Notes: generated from the sequence alone by a model not told the origin. Positions 17,188 through 26,542 are shown, numbered from the stretch's first letter. The stretch: DNA of 64,000 bases from CAWFYI01 sp963820105 (GCA_963820105.1 CAWFYI010000001.1:885911-949910), one strand, 5' to 3'. Translations and numbers: made by a program.

Positions 17188-17637
17188 TCAACCGCCAAGC
17201 GCACTGGACTGGCTGAGCACGAAGTGGATGATTAGCTGGGCAAGGGCTACTATGACCAGACCGACTACGGCATAAATCAGGCTGTTCTTGGCTGCTCCCA
17301 CGCGCCCGCTCTCGCCGCCAGAAATGATATAGCGGAAGCCACCGTAGATTATCATTATTACTGAGGCGCCGCCGACTACCAGTGAGAATGCGGTGATTAT
17401 CTTCCTTGCAAGCTTGGTTATGTCGCTCTGGCCTACGTTCGTGCTTTGACAGTCTATGTTTGTACTGCCATTATTCGAAGGCAGCGAATTGATGGCGCCG
17501 TTGGCGACTGCTCCCTGGACGGCGTTACAACCGGCCGGGGCATCAGCGGTCGCGATGAGGGTTCCTCCTACCATAGGGGTAAGGAACATCGCCGCCGTGG
17601 ACCATATAAGTATCTGTCTTTTGATTTTTTGAATCAT
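17188..17637 (-). CDS. VirB2/TrbC-like pilin subunit, paralog 6
   Basis: 149 aa. A signal-peptide-like N-terminus is followed by a short Cys-containing ectodomain (two Cys) and two transmembrane helices joined by a short loop. The loop reads YGGFRYIISGGESGRVGAAK, the signature repeated in the five upstream paralogs. VirB2-type subunits polymerise into the type IV secretion pilus in the membrane. The promoter-distal member of a six-gene minus-strand cluster, closed by the terminator at 17.12 kb. A weak AGAAAGG ribosome-binding site lies about 10 nt upstream. Confidence 0.75.
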   Translation of the reverse strand: MIQKIKRQILIWSTAAMFLTPMVGGTLIATADAPAGCNAVQGAVANGAINSLPSNNGSTNIDCQSTNVGQSDITKLARKIITAFSLVVGGASVIMIIYGGFRYIISGGESGRVGAAKNSLIYAVVGLVIVALAQLIIHFVLSQSSALGG

Positions 17638-17728
17638 TTTTCTATGCCTTTCTTTAACACTACCTAACTTATACTACAAGCTTAAGCGTGAATCAAGCCG
17701 GATTGTGTAATATTGCTACGTCTTCCAT

Positions 17729-18136
17729 TTACGGTCGGGTTTGGAATAGTACGAAGTGGATTATCAACTGGGCAGACGCGGCGACCGCAAGACCGACCAC
17801 GGCATATAGCAGGCTGCCCTTGGCATTTGCCACCTTACTCTGCTCGCCGCCGGATATTATGTACTTGAAGCCGCTAATCATGATTACGATGACGGAGGCG
17901 GCGCCGATTACGTAGCTTAGGATGGTTACCACTGCCTGCAGGGTGTTATTAACCTGGCTAGTGTCGCAGTTGCCGCCCGTCTCGCCTATGCCTTGCAACA
18001 CCTGGCCTTTGGAACTATTACCGGAAGGACACGCCGGGGAACCGGCGGCATAGGCCGGCGCGGCCGGAACCATAATGGCGGCGAGTGCCAACGCCGCGGT
18101 TGCGATAGTGTTAAATAGGATTCTTCTTAGTTTCAT
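17729..18136 (-). CDS. VirB2/TrbC-like pilin subunit, paralog 5
   Basis: 135 aa. It has a clear signal peptide with an AxA-type end (APAYAAG), a Cys-containing loop (two Cys), then helix - SGFKYIISGGEQSKVANAKG - helix and a short tail. Closest by eye to paralog 6 (shared AQLIIHFVL ending). Ribosome-binding site AAGGAG lies 7 nt before the ATG. Predicted membrane-embedded pilus subunit. Confidence 0.78.
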   Translation of the reverse strand: MKLRRILFNTIATAALALAAIMVPAAPAYAAGSPACPSGNSSKGQVLQGIGETGGNCDTSQVNNTLQAVVTILSYVIGAASVIVIMISGFKYIISGGEQSKVANAKGSLLYAVVGLAVAASAQLIIHFVLFQTRP

Positions 18137-18148
18137 CAGTGGTCTCCT

Positions 18149-18559
18149 TTATAGCTTTCTGACGACATAGGTGATTATGAGTTTCGCCAGGATTATGACC
18201 GCCAGACCAATCATCGCGCTTGCGATGGATCTTTTGGCTTCTTCCACGTCGGTATCCGTGCGGGAACCCGTACTTACGTCACTGCCTGAAGTTATGAAGC
18301 GTATGGAGGCGACAAGGATCATTATAATGGCGATAGCTCCCCCCAGATACGCGATTATATTGGCGATTTTCAGCAGGATGCCGTTATCGCCGGCTATGGG
18401 GTCGGAGCCGTTAGCGTGACAGGCTGCCGACGCGTTCGCGCCATTAGGCCCGTTATCGCAGACGCCGCTACTGAAAGGATCGAATGCCCTGGCAGAAACC
18501 GGCGCTGCCGCCAGACAAATCGTAACTAACAGTAATGACAGTGTGAAGCGCCTAATCAT
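18149..18559 (-). CDS. VirB2/TrbC-like pilin subunit, paralog 4
   Basis: 136 aa. A signal peptide (LLLVTICLAAAPVSARA) and a Cys-containing ectodomain (two Cys) precede two transmembrane helices. The loop (ASIRFITSGSDVSTGSRT) has an insert (TDTDVEEAK), longer than in the other paralogs. The start ATG overlaps the stop of paralog 3 by 4 nt (ATGA), so the two are translationally coupled. Confidence 0.75.
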   Translation of the reverse strand: MIRRFTLSLLLVTICLAAAPVSARAFDPFSSGVCDNGPNGANASAACHANGSDPIAGDNGILLKIANIIAYLGGAIAIIMILVASIRFITSGSDVSTGSRTDTDVEEAKRSIASAMIGLAVIILAKLIITYVVRKL

Positions 18560-18951
18560 GGCGAGGCCCAGTTAACTACGAACGTAACTATAGCCTCGGC
18601 CGCTATGGCTATCGCCAGACCCACAAGCGCGAAAACTATGCCTTTTTTTGCTTCGGAGGTCTTGCCCGGGTCGCCACCAGAGGTTATGTACTTGAGGCCA
18701 GACAGGGTCATGCTAAGAAAAGCAAAGGCGCCTATGATGCCCAGAGCAGCCTGCAGCAGGGTCTTGATAGTGCTCGGCCAGGCGTTTGACCGGGGCAGAT
18801 TCGAGGGGTCTATGGCCGTAGCATGATTAGTTGCCGGGGCAGGTACGGCAGCCGACACGGTCGCCAAAGGCATGGCAGCGCTCAGCGGGCCGAGCAACAG
18901 GAATATGATAGTTGCCGAGAGTTTTGTCCTAAGATTTCTAGATGCGCGCAT
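18556..18951 (-). CDS. VirB2/TrbC-like pilin subunit, paralog 3
   Basis: 131 aa. Hydrophobic signal segment, Pro/Ala-rich short ectodomain without Cys, then helix - SGLKYITSGGDPGKTSEAKK - helix. It is the closest match to the family consensus loop Y-I-T-S-G-G-D-P. Coupled to paralog 4 by a 4-nt overlap. Confidence 0.78.
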   Translation of the reverse strand: MRASRNLRTKLSATIIFLLLGPLSAAMPLATVSAAVPAPATNHATAIDPSNLPRSNAWPSTIKTLLQAALGIIGAFAFLSMTLSGLKYITSGGDPGKTSEAKKGIVFALVGLAIAIAAEAIVTFVVNWASP

Positions 18952-19025
18952 TTCTAACCATGTTTATGTTTGCAAGTTTTACATAAGTATTATAGAACGC
19001 CGGCCCGGAATGTACAACGGCATCT

Positions 19026-19583
19026 TCATCCGCCCAGCTTATTGCCTATGAATGAAACTAGAGCCACGGCCACGAGGGCTACGGCTAAGCCGGTCAGCGC
19101 GCTTATTATGGTCGACTGCGCGGAGGCGGCCTTTTCGGAATTACCGCGGCTTCCCGCGTATTCGAATGAACCCATTATTACGAATACTATGGCCACGATG
19201 CCAGCTATGCGCAGAAGGTCGTCTACGATCGCTAGCAGTACGCCCGGTACGTCGCTGGCAGTCTCGCCACAATCGTTTTTATCGCCCTGTGTGAAGATAT
19301 TGAAACACTTTATGCCGCAGGAGTCGTTCGGATCATTCTTAGGCCTGATTTCCGATGACGGCATGAAGTTATACCATGGCTCCAGACCGAAAAAGTTCCT
19401 GCTGCAGTCGCTTACGTTGTCTGCGACAATGACGGGGGCAGGCAGGGGAGAGGCGGCAGCCGGATGGCTCCAAAGCAAACCGGCGCCCGTGATAGCGGCG
19501 CAGAATAATGCCGAGATAGCTGCTGCGGACTTCACCTTGCGGCCGGGTTTTGCCAGGATCTTGCGCATCATGGCTCCGATCAT
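19026..19583 (-). CDS. VirB2/TrbC-like pilin subunit, paralog 2
   Basis: 185 aa. The N-terminal hydrophobic segment is longer than in the paralogs. An about 70-residue Cys-rich ectodomain (four Cys, including SCGIKCFN and DCGE) comes before the two-helix core. The loop is divergent (GSFEYAGSRGNSEKAASAQS). The ATG overlaps the stop codon of paralog 1 by one base, so they are coupled. Confidence 0.72.
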   Translation of the reverse strand: MIGAMMRKILAKPGRKVKSAAAISALFCAAITGAGLLWSHPAAASPLPAPVIVADNVSDCSRNFFGLEPWYNFMPSSEIRPKNDPNDSCGIKCFNIFTQGDKNDCGETASDVPGVLLAIVDDLLRIAGIVAIVFVIMGSFEYAGSRGNSEKAASAQSTIISALTGLAVALVAVALVSFIGNKLGG

Positions 19584-20143
19584 TAGAACAGTCCTCCCGG
19601 TATCAGGAAATTCAGGAAGGCATACAGGAATCCGAATACGATAAGCGCCAGGATGGTCTTAGATATGCGGTCTTTGGCCGCTCCCGTCTTCTGCGGATCA
19701 CCCGTAGAAGTGATGTATTGTATGCCGCCCAGTACGAGTGAAATAGCCGCTACCAGTCCTACTATTATGCTCAGCAGACTTATGAAGGGATTAACATAGA
19801 GTGCTATGAGATCGCAGCCGCCGCTATCGCAGACGCCCGACTGCTTGCTGAGCGGCTTGGCCCCGCCCAAACCGGCACTTGGGTTGGACTTACAGTACCA
19901 TTTACCGTCGTTCGGTCCGCCGTGTATCTTCGTAGGCGTCGCATCAGAACCGCAATTAGGCTTGCTGCCGACGGGGTGGCCCTGGTCGGTCTTGACGCAA
20001 TGACCGCCAGCCCGGTGGTATCCTGGGGCACAAGGGGTACTCGGCGGATTAGCAGAGGCAGCCTGGAACATGAAACCGCCCAGCAGTATGAGCACGGCGG
20101 TTGCCGATATCAAAGTCCTAATCATTTTTTTAAGTAAAGGCAT
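19583..20143 (-). CDS. VirB2/TrbC-like pilin subunit, paralog 1
   Basis: 186 aa. Signal peptide (LILLGGFMFQAASANP) and a Cys- and Gly-rich ectodomain of about 100 residues (six Cys) lead to two transmembrane helices around GGIQYITSTGDPQKTGAAKD. It is the first gene of the minus-strand pilin cluster and lies divergent from the VirB6-like gene. The large Cys-rich ectodomain suggests disulfides outside the membrane. Confidence 0.75.
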   Translation of the reverse strand: MPLLKKMIRTLISATAVLILLGGFMFQAASANPPSTPCAPGYHRAGGHCVKTDQGHPVGSKPNCGSDATPTKIHGGPNDGKWYCKSNPSAGLGGAKPLSKQSGVCDSGGCDLIALYVNPFISLLSIIVGLVAAISLVLGGIQYITSTGDPQKTGAAKDRISKTILALIVFGFLYAFLNFLIPGGLF

Positions 20144-20288
20144 GATATATGTGTTTGTGGTTTTGTCTGCCTTTAATTATGGGATACCGCCCCGCAAAAA
20201 GCAATCCATGTATCGCTCCAGGGTGGGCCTTGATGAAATTAACAACGCTTATGGTATAGTAAAAGCAGAGTTATAAATAATCAAAAAT

Positions 20289-21128
20289 ATGAAACATAAA
20301 ATAAGGCGGAGCCTGCTAAACATAACTCTTGTACTGGCGCTTTTGTTGCCTATGTTTTCATTTGCTTTCCCGGCGACCACTTCAGCCAGGTTCATACCGG
20401 GAGGGTTCTCTGACCCGGGACAATCAGCCGTAGAAAGCCTGCACTCCTATTTGGCCGACATTAACACCAACTGCCATGACATGGCAGAAGGAAGCATACT
20501 TTGGAATGATTGCCAGGATGACCAGAATTATCTGAACGCCTTCGCGGGATGTAGCGGCAATATGTTCACCATAACAGGTAAGTTTTCATCTGGTAATGAT
20601 TCGGGTGATGATAAATGGGGTGTGGATCAGGGCAACGTCAGCGATTGCCAGGACAAACTGCAGGACCTCGCGACCATATCGGGAAATGCTTGGGATCTGA
20701 TACAGGGTCTTAAAAAATGCGACGGAGTTGTTGAAGCTGGCGATAACAGTAAGTGGGATGCTTGTCAGAATAATTATCAGGCTCCTCTGGAGGGAATCGG
20801 CTGTAGTGATCGTATGTTCGGTTCTGGGCCCACGCGACACCTCATAATGAGCAGGTTTAACAGCTGTCTGAATACCGTAAACGCCATGATTGATTTTGCA
20901 GCTAAGCAGAGTTGTCAGAAAACTTATTCCGGCAGCCGGCTTAAGGCCTGCGAGGACGGCTACGTCGCGAGGGTAAAGGGCCAGGGCGCATCTAGCACCT
21001 GCTCCAAATACAGCGGGCAGGACAAGGCGGCCTGCCAGGACGGATTCGGTTCGGGCAGTCCAGCCGGCGCAGGCGGCGGGGGGGAGGAAGCATCGATGCG
21101 AGCTGTCCTCTTGATGGAAGTTCGCTAA
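20289..21128 (+). CDS. N-terminal part of VirB6/TrbL-like protein (split by frameshift)
   Basis: 279-aa frame: an N-terminal signal peptide (LVLALLLPMFSFAFPATTSA) and a Cys-rich extracytoplasmic domain with many spaced cysteines, ending in a Gly-rich stretch. The frame breaks in a run of seven G at 21078-21084. Adding one base there makes it read through (SIDASCPLDGSSLSWIICPV) directly into the next gene. This is therefore probably the extracytoplasmic N-terminal domain of one about 1,000-aa VirB6-like protein. The last about 20 residues of this frame are artefactual. Confidence 0.7.
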   Translation: MKHKIRRSLLNITLVLALLLPMFSFAFPATTSARFIPGGFSDPGQSAVESLHSYLADINTNCHDMAEGSILWNDCQDDQNYLNAFAGCSGNMFTITGKFSSGNDSGDDKWGVDQGNVSDCQDKLQDLATISGNAWDLIQGLKKCDGVVEAGDNSKWDACQNNYQAPLEGIGCSDRMFGSGPTRHLIMSRFNSCLNTVNAMIDFAAKQSCQKTYSGSRLKACEDGYVARVKGQGASSTCSKYSGQDKAACQDGFGSGSPAGAGGGGEEASMRAVLLMEVR

Positions 21129-21148
21129 GCTGGATCATCTGCCCTGTC

Positions 21149-23305
21149 ATGGATCTGTTCCAGAGCCTGATAAGTACCCTGGATGGATGGATTACTAGCC
21201 AGTTGTCCGTGGGCTCACCGGGCAATTCGGCCGACCCGAATCAGATTTTCTGTGACAGCCAATCCAAAGACACAAATGTCTGCAACGCGTATCACTCGGC
21301 CTGGGCCAGCTTCCGCGACCTGGCGCTGGGCCTGCTTGTCATAGCAGGGCTGATCTTCATCATATCGGAGATGGCGGGCTTTGAGTTCCTGGACGCGTAT
21401 ACCATGCGCAAGGTATTGCCAAGGCTTGTGATCGCCGCCCTCGCCATAGTCCTGTCGTGGCAGCTTCTGCAATTCTTCGTCACTCTAGTCAATGATTTGG
21501 GCTACGGCGTGCGTTACCTGATCCAGCAACCCTTCGCGCAGGCCGGCCTTGACAAGGCGACCCTGCAAGGAGGGGGGGCAGCGCTGGCCAGCGGACTGTT
21601 CGTGGGGGCCGTAACGATATTGGCGCTGGCTGGGCTGTTCAGCTTCCTGCTTACCGGCGCGCTGGGGGTATTCATCGCCTTCATGGTGCTGATGATACGG
21701 CAGGTGCTAATCATCATGCTTATACTGATAGCGCCGGTCGCCATAGTCTTGTACATCATGCCCAATACCAACAACTACTTCAGGATGTGGTGGGACACTC
21801 TGTCAAAGGCGCTCCTGATGTTCCCGCTCATAGTCGGAATGATTACGGCCGGGCGGGTGTTCGCCGCCGTATCGGCCGCCCAAGGCGGCAACGCGTTTAA
21901 CCAGATAATCGGCTATGCTGCCTACTTCGCGCCGTACTTCATGATACCGATGACCTTCAGATTCGCCGGCGGCATGATAAGCGCCATCGGCAACGGCCTG
22001 CAGCAGGCGGCTCAGCCCGCCTATCGCGGCCTCGGTCAATACCGCGCTAACAAGGCCAAGGAGAACTGGGCTGCGATTCGAGCCAACCAGCGCTGGGACG
22101 AGAACTTCGGCAGGTTCACAATTCCGAAGGAGGTTGGAGGCCACAAGATTCCCTTAATAGGCGGTAAGGAGACCGGCATAGCCAAAATAGCCAACCGCGC
22201 GGCCATTGAAGCATTCGACCAGGACGAACTGTTGGGCTGGAGGCTGGGCAAACCGCGACCGAACCGCACTAACCCCCTGACGGGCAAGCCGTGGCGCGGC
22301 GTGTGGGGTACCCGGCGCGGCTCCGCGGAACTGGATGACAAAATAAACGACCGGCCGGTCGCCGACAGCCAGCAAGCCTGGCAGGAACTTACTAAAAAGA
22401 ACGGCGGCACCCCCCTGCATTACGAAGCCCTGCGCGGAGTGGCCGGCCGGCACCAGGATTATAAGGGTAAGGACGCTAATGGCGTCCTGATAAAAGATAG
22501 GCTCGCCGCGGAAGGTTTCGTAGATTCAAAGAGCGGTAAAATCAAGCGTCCTTCCAGCGAGGATGACTTCTATAAAATGGGCAGAATTCTACAGGAAAGC
22601 AGTAGTGACAAGGAGCGCCTGGGTGGCAATGATCTAGTAGAGCACCGCGGTTTTCTATCTTCCATCAAACACCAGCCTGGCCAGGAATACGCGGATGCGC
22701 AGGTCATGGCAGCCATCGGCCTGTCCGCCGCCGGCCGCGCCGAACCTGACGAGCTAGGATACATAGGCGACTCTATAGAAGCCAGGCTTGGCGTAGGAGT
22801 AGCCGGCCGTACTATGAAAGCCGCCCAGGCCGCCGCCAGCGCAAAGGAACGTCCGGAACTCGCGGACGGCCATGGTATCATCCGCACGCGCGACGGCCAC
22901 TGGGAATCATCCTACTCCGAGAAGAACTTCAGGTCCCAGACTGCTGTTGATTCAGTAAAAAGCCGGAAGGGTTCAGACTGGTCGGGCGCCAAAGCCGAAG
23001 GTGTTTGGGCAACGCGACTTACGCAGGTACATCTAGCCACTGGCCGCGCCGTTGCCGACGGTACGGCTGATGCCCACGATCAGCAATCAGCGATAGAGAC
23101 CATAAGATACGGCATCCAGAACCCGTACAATGATGCCGGGCAAAAGAGCGCCTGGAAGAAGATAGCCGCTATGGCCGCCGAGGAAGCCCCTGATAATATT
23201 CAACTTCAACAGCTGGCACAAACTCAGCCTATGACACAGGAGGAATTGAAGCAATTGCCACCTGACATGATAGCGCCGGAGCCTCCACCCCCGCCAGAAG
23301 AGTAA
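21149..23305 (+). CDS. VirB6/TrbL-like polytopic T4SS channel protein (C-terminal part)
   Basis: 718 aa. Five to seven transmembrane helices lie in the first about 275 residues (about 50-72, 82-105, 140-195, 222-240, 245-262). They include the tight cluster LLTGALGVFIAFMVLMIRQV / LIIMLILIAPVAIVLYIMP, typical of VirB6/TrbL inner-membrane channel subunits. A hydrophilic cytoplasmic domain of about 440 residues follows with no recognised motif. Together with the preceding frame it probably forms a single gene (G7 frameshift at 21078-21084). The apparent ATG at 21149 is therefore likely internal. Confidence 0.78.
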   Translation: MDLFQSLISTLDGWITSQLSVGSPGNSADPNQIFCDSQSKDTNVCNAYHSAWASFRDLALGLLVIAGLIFIISEMAGFEFLDAYTMRKVLPRLVIAALAIVLSWQLLQFFVTLVNDLGYGVRYLIQQPFAQAGLDKATLQGGGAALASGLFVGAVTILALAGLFSFLLTGALGVFIAFMVLMIRQVLIIMLILIAPVAIVLYIMPNTNNYFRMWWDTLSKALLMFPLIVGMITAGRVFAAVSAAQGGNAFNQIIGYAAYFAPYFMIPMTFRFAGGMISAIGNGLQQAAQPAYRGLGQYRANKAKENWAAIRANQRWDENFGRFTIPKEVGGHKIPLIGGKETGIAKIANRAAIEAFDQDELLGWRLGKPRPNRTNPLTGKPWRGVWGTRRGSAELDDKINDRPVADSQQAWQELTKKNGGTPLHYEALRGVAGRHQDYKGKDANGVLIKDRLAAEGFVDSKSGKIKRPSSEDDFYKMGRILQESSSDKERLGGNDLVEHRGFLSSIKHQPGQEYADAQVMAAIGLSAAGRAEPDELGYIGDSIEARLGVGVAGRTMKAAQAAASAKERPELADGHGIIRTRDGHWESSYSEKNFRSQTAVDSVKSRKGSDWSGAKAEGVWATRLTQVHLATGRAVADGTADAHDQQSAIETIRYGIQNPYNDAGQKSAWKKIAAMAAEEAPDNIQLQQLAQTQPMTQEELKQLPPDMIAPEPPPPPEE

Positions 23306-23318
23306 TCCAGTACCTTAG

Positions 23319-23347
23319 TTGACAAAAGCCGGATTTTGCTGTATAAT
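23319..23347 (+). promoter_or_regulatory. Near-perfect sigma70-type promoter
   Basis: TTGACA (23319-23324), 17-nt spacer, TATAAT (23342-23347): full consensus at both hexamers with ideal spacing. The ATG of the 624-aa gene is 8 nt after the -10, predicting a leaderless, strongly transcribed mRNA. Confidence 0.8.
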
Positions 23348-23355
23348 CCTATAAT

Positions 23356-25230
23356 ATGATGGCAGAAGCTCAGCCTCACCCCAGTACAGCGCCTGAACAG
23401 CCGACCGAAGAAAGGCCGGCCGCTGAACCAGATACACAGTTAGAGTATAAAGGCGGTGTTTACACGCGCATTGATCCCGACAATGAGCTCTTCGGCCAGC
23501 TGCGCCACTCGGCCGCCGAGCGCGGGCGGCCCGACATGGTCGGTCTGGAATGGGTCGAGGAAGACGGGATGCGCTACAGGGTTAGCAGCCACGAGAAACT
23601 GACAAGGACCAGGCAGGAAGTCGTCGGCACGAGCCGTCTGCCGCGCATAGTCAAGCACAGCATCGCCGGCCCCACTCTTGAATGGGAGGAAATATACGAA
23701 GAGGTTCCCGAAACCGTGGACTACCGCACGGTCGACGTTTTTAACAAAGAGGGTGACTTGGTCGACATATTAACCTTCACCGGCTCGCGGCACGACTGGA
23801 CGCCGCGCAGGATCCACAAAGCATCCCCCGGCGAGATATACGTCAAGCCCGACAAGCCTCAGGAAATTGACAACTTCGAAGGCCACTTTTCAGAAAGTAC
23901 CCTTATAAATCCTCATTCTGTCCCCATCGACGTAAGGGTGCCGCGGCCCGTTGTTGGTTTCCGCTGGGTTGAACAGCCGGCCAGGCCGGATCCCGAAGGT
24001 CCCGGGCGTTTGCGGGCGTCTGCCGTCCGGAATCGCGAAAAAGGAGATCTAAAAGACAAAAGCCTAGAAGATAAAACTCAGGAGCTTTTCGAAGCTTTGG
24101 CCAAGCAACAATCGGAACACGGCATAGAGAACTGGGTAGGCCTGACCTGGAACAGTCCTGTCGTTAAAAGAGACAGGTATGGCAACTGGTCTACGTATGA
24201 CATCAGTCAGATGCAGATAATACGTGATGAGATTACGATAAAGGGAGACGGGGAGAATTATCTTAATTATATAGAAAGGGTATTCGAGGTCAGGACGCGT
24301 TCCAGTGACGGTAAGACGTCTAACCGCCATGTATATACTCTGGCGGAACTGCAGGAACTCTTCAACCACAAGGAAGCTAGCGACCGCAAGCAATCCGAGC
24401 AACAGAGACGTCATCATAAAGATCTAGGCCCTGCAGTTCCGCCCGCCGTGCCTTTGAATCTGCACTGGGAAACCAGTCGCAAGCCAGAGGAGACTGAAGA
24501 AGCCGGACACCAGCCAGAACCCCACATTACATTTGAAGACGCCCTTGCATTACTAGTCGGGGGCGGCCTGGGACATACCGACCTGCACGCTACGGTTGAA
24601 CGGATCAAACACACCAAACCGCCGCACAAGGAAATGAAAGGCCATGAGCGCGTAGAAGCGCACGAAGCCGAAAGAGCCCGGACGTATGCGCATGAATTAC
24701 TCAGAACCTTTGAAGAGATAGGCAGGGACCGTCTTTACGCAATAGTCGAGCAGATGCGCGGTGCCTACATGAGCCTGGATATTGATCTGCACCGTCTGGG
24801 CATACCGTCATCTTCGGGTTATCCGCCCGCGCCAAGAAGCGATAGCCAGATACTCCAGACCCTTATGCAAAGGCGCCTGGCAGGCGATACGACCCTGCTC
24901 AGCGAAAATTCCGAGGAGCGCAGGCGGCATTTTGCCAAGGAAATAGAGACGGAACTCGGCTGGTTATTCATGCGCTCCGCGCTTAAGATCGCCAAAAAGA
25001 ACATACCGGACGAAGATCCTAAGGATCCCGCCGAAAGGGCCGAAAAAACAATCTACTTACGAGCAGACAATCCTGAGCTGTTGTTCCGGATACAATATCT
25101 GCTTTACCACAAGGCCATAGAGAACATGCTGGAAGAAGAGAAGGGTAATACCGAGGAGGACTCGAAGTTTGGTCGTGCGGAATTCGCCCGCCTAGGCGGC
25201 ATGCTGCGCCGTTCCTTCGGCAGAGCCTGA
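23356..25230 (+). CDS. Uncharacterised soluble protein of the T4SS locus, 624 aa
   Basis: Hydrophilic, charged, no signal peptide or membrane segment, so presumably cytoplasmic. The N-terminal 40 residues are Pro/Glu-rich. Residues about 45-350 contain repeated beta-like blocks ending in Glu-Glu-Tyr-Glu and W-E motifs (WVEEDGMRYRV, TLEWEEIYEEVPE, VGLTWNSPVV), suggesting internal repeats. Residues about 440-620 are helical (HEAERARTYAHELLRTFEEI, ETELGWLFMRSALKIAKK). I recognise no family. It is driven by a consensus promoter and lies directly after the VirB6-like gene. An accessory or substrate-related role in secretion is a guess. Confidence 0.7.
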   Translation: MMAEAQPHPSTAPEQPTEERPAAEPDTQLEYKGGVYTRIDPDNELFGQLRHSAAERGRPDMVGLEWVEEDGMRYRVSSHEKLTRTRQEVVGTSRLPRIVKHSIAGPTLEWEEIYEEVPETVDYRTVDVFNKEGDLVDILTFTGSRHDWTPRRIHKASPGEIYVKPDKPQEIDNFEGHFSESTLINPHSVPIDVRVPRPVVGFRWVEQPARPDPEGPGRLRASAVRNREKGDLKDKSLEDKTQELFEALAKQQSEHGIENWVGLTWNSPVVKRDRYGNWSTYDISQMQIIRDEITIKGDGENYLNYIERVFEVRTRSSDGKTSNRHVYTLAELQELFNHKEASDRKQSEQQRRHHKDLGPAVPPAVPLNLHWETSRKPEETEEAGHQPEPHITFEDALALLVGGGLGHTDLHATVERIKHTKPPHKEMKGHERVEAHEAERARTYAHELLRTFEEIGRDRLYAIVEQMRGAYMSLDIDLHRLGIPSSSGYPPAPRSDSQILQTLMQRRLAGDTTLLSENSEERRRHFAKEIETELGWLFMRSALKIAKKNIPDEDPKDPAERAEKTIYLRADNPELLFRIQYLLYHKAIENMLEEEKGNTEEDSKFGRAEFARLGGMLRRSFGRA

Positions 25231-25241
25231 ACGTCAGGCCG

Positions 25242-26540
25242 TTAATATCTATAGTGGTCGGCTTTGAAGGGTCCTTCGGGCGGCAAGCCTAGGTATTTAG
25301 CCTGATCAGCCGTGAGCTCGGTAAGGCGGCCGTCAAGGGCCGCCACGTGGACGGCGGCGACCTTTTCGTCCAGTTCCTTGGGCAAGCGGTGGATGCCGAG
25401 TTTGTAGTCTTTGGTATAGAGTTCTATCTGCGCCAGAACCTGGTTGCTGAACGAATTAGACATCACGAACGACGGATGTCCGGTGGCGTTGCCCAGATTT
25501 ACCAGACGGCCTTCGGACAGGATTATCAGTCGATGGCCGTTGGCCGGCATGGTGTACAGGTCGACCAAGGGCTTGATGGTTTCTTTCTTGACGCCTTCAA
25601 GTTTGTTGAGCCGGTCAATCTGGATCTCGTGGTCGAAATGGCCGATGTTGCAGACGATGGCGGTGTCTTTCATTTTTTTCATGTGGTCGATGGTGATGAT
25701 GTCCTTGCAGCCGGTGGCGGTAACGAAGATGTCAGCTTCGCCGGCCGCTTCGTCCATGGTGACGACTTCATAACCTTCCATCAGGGCCTGGAGGGCGCAG
25801 ATCGGGTCGATTTCGGTGATGAGCACGCGGCAGCCGAAGGCCCTTAGGGATTGGGCGCTGCCTTTGCCGACGTCGCCGTAGCCGGCCACCACGGCGACCT
25901 TGCCGGCCAACATGACGTCGGTGGCGCGCTTGATGCCGTCTACCAACGATTCGCGGCAGCCGTAAAGATTGTCGAACTTGGACTTGGTGACGCTGTCGTT
26001 GACATTTATGGCCGGTATTTTCAGCGTGCCTTCATGGAAGTACTGGTTGAGCTGGTGAACGCCGGTGGTGGTTTCTTCTGATACGCCCTTGATGTCTCCC
26101 AGCAGTTCCGGGTGCTTGTCGTGGACCAGTTTGGTCAGGTCGCCGCCATCGTCCAGCAGCATGTTCGGGCCTTTGCCGCCGGGGAATTTGAGCGTCTGTT
26201 CCACGCACCACCAGTATTCATCTTCCGTTTCGCCCTTCCATGCGAAGACCGGCGTGCCTGCTTTGGCTATGGCGGCGGCCGCATGGTCCTGTGTGGAGAA
26301 GATATTGCAGGAGGACCACCGGACTTCGGCGCCAAGCTTCTGCAAGGTTTCTACAAGCACGGCTGTCTGAATAGTCATGTGGATCGAGCCGGAGATGCGC
26401 GCGCCTTTCAGGGGCTGCTTAGGGCCGAATTCCTGGCGCAGGGCCATTAGACCGGGCATCTCTTTTTCGGCAAGCGCGATTTCCGCGCGCCCCCAGCTGG
26501 CGAGCTTGATGTCTTTGATTTTATAGTCGGTGTCAGCCAT
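25242..26540 (-). CDS. ahcY: Adenosylhomocysteinase
   Basis: 432 aa. NAD-dependent enzyme that reversibly cleaves S-adenosylhomocysteine to adenosine and homocysteine, clearing the product inhibitor of methyltransferases. Signatures are SGSIHMTIQTAVLVETL, STQDHAAAAIA, the NAD-binding VVAGYGDVGKGSAQSLRAFG, and the C-terminal FKADHYRY. Full length without gaps. It lies 2 nt behind the adenosine-kinase-like gene and has its ribosome-binding site (GAGGAG) inside that gene's end, so the two form an operon. Confidence 0.96.
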   Translation of the reverse strand: MADTDYKIKDIKLASWGRAEIALAEKEMPGLMALRQEFGPKQPLKGARISGSIHMTIQTAVLVETLQKLGAEVRWSSCNIFSTQDHAAAAIAKAGTPVFAWKGETEDEYWWCVEQTLKFPGGKGPNMLLDDGGDLTKLVHDKHPELLGDIKGVSEETTTGVHQLNQYFHEGTLKIPAINVNDSVTKSKFDNLYGCRESLVDGIKRATDVMLAGKVAVVAGYGDVGKGSAQSLRAFGCRVLITEIDPICALQALMEGYEVVTMDEAAGEADIFVTATGCKDIITIDHMKKMKDTAIVCNIGHFDHEIQIDRLNKLEGVKKETIKPLVDLYTMPANGHRLIILSEGRLVNLGNATGHPSFVMSNSFSNQVLAQIELYTKDYKLGIHRLPKELDEKVAAVHVAALDGRLTELTADQAKYLGLPPEGPFKADHYRY

Positions 26541-26542
26541 GG

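Noticed and set aside
21078..21149. Programmed -1 ribosomal frameshift in the VirB6-like gene
   Set aside because: The G7 run permits slippage, but there is no obvious downstream pseudoknot and homopolymer errors are common elsewhere in this assembly. Kept only as an alternative.
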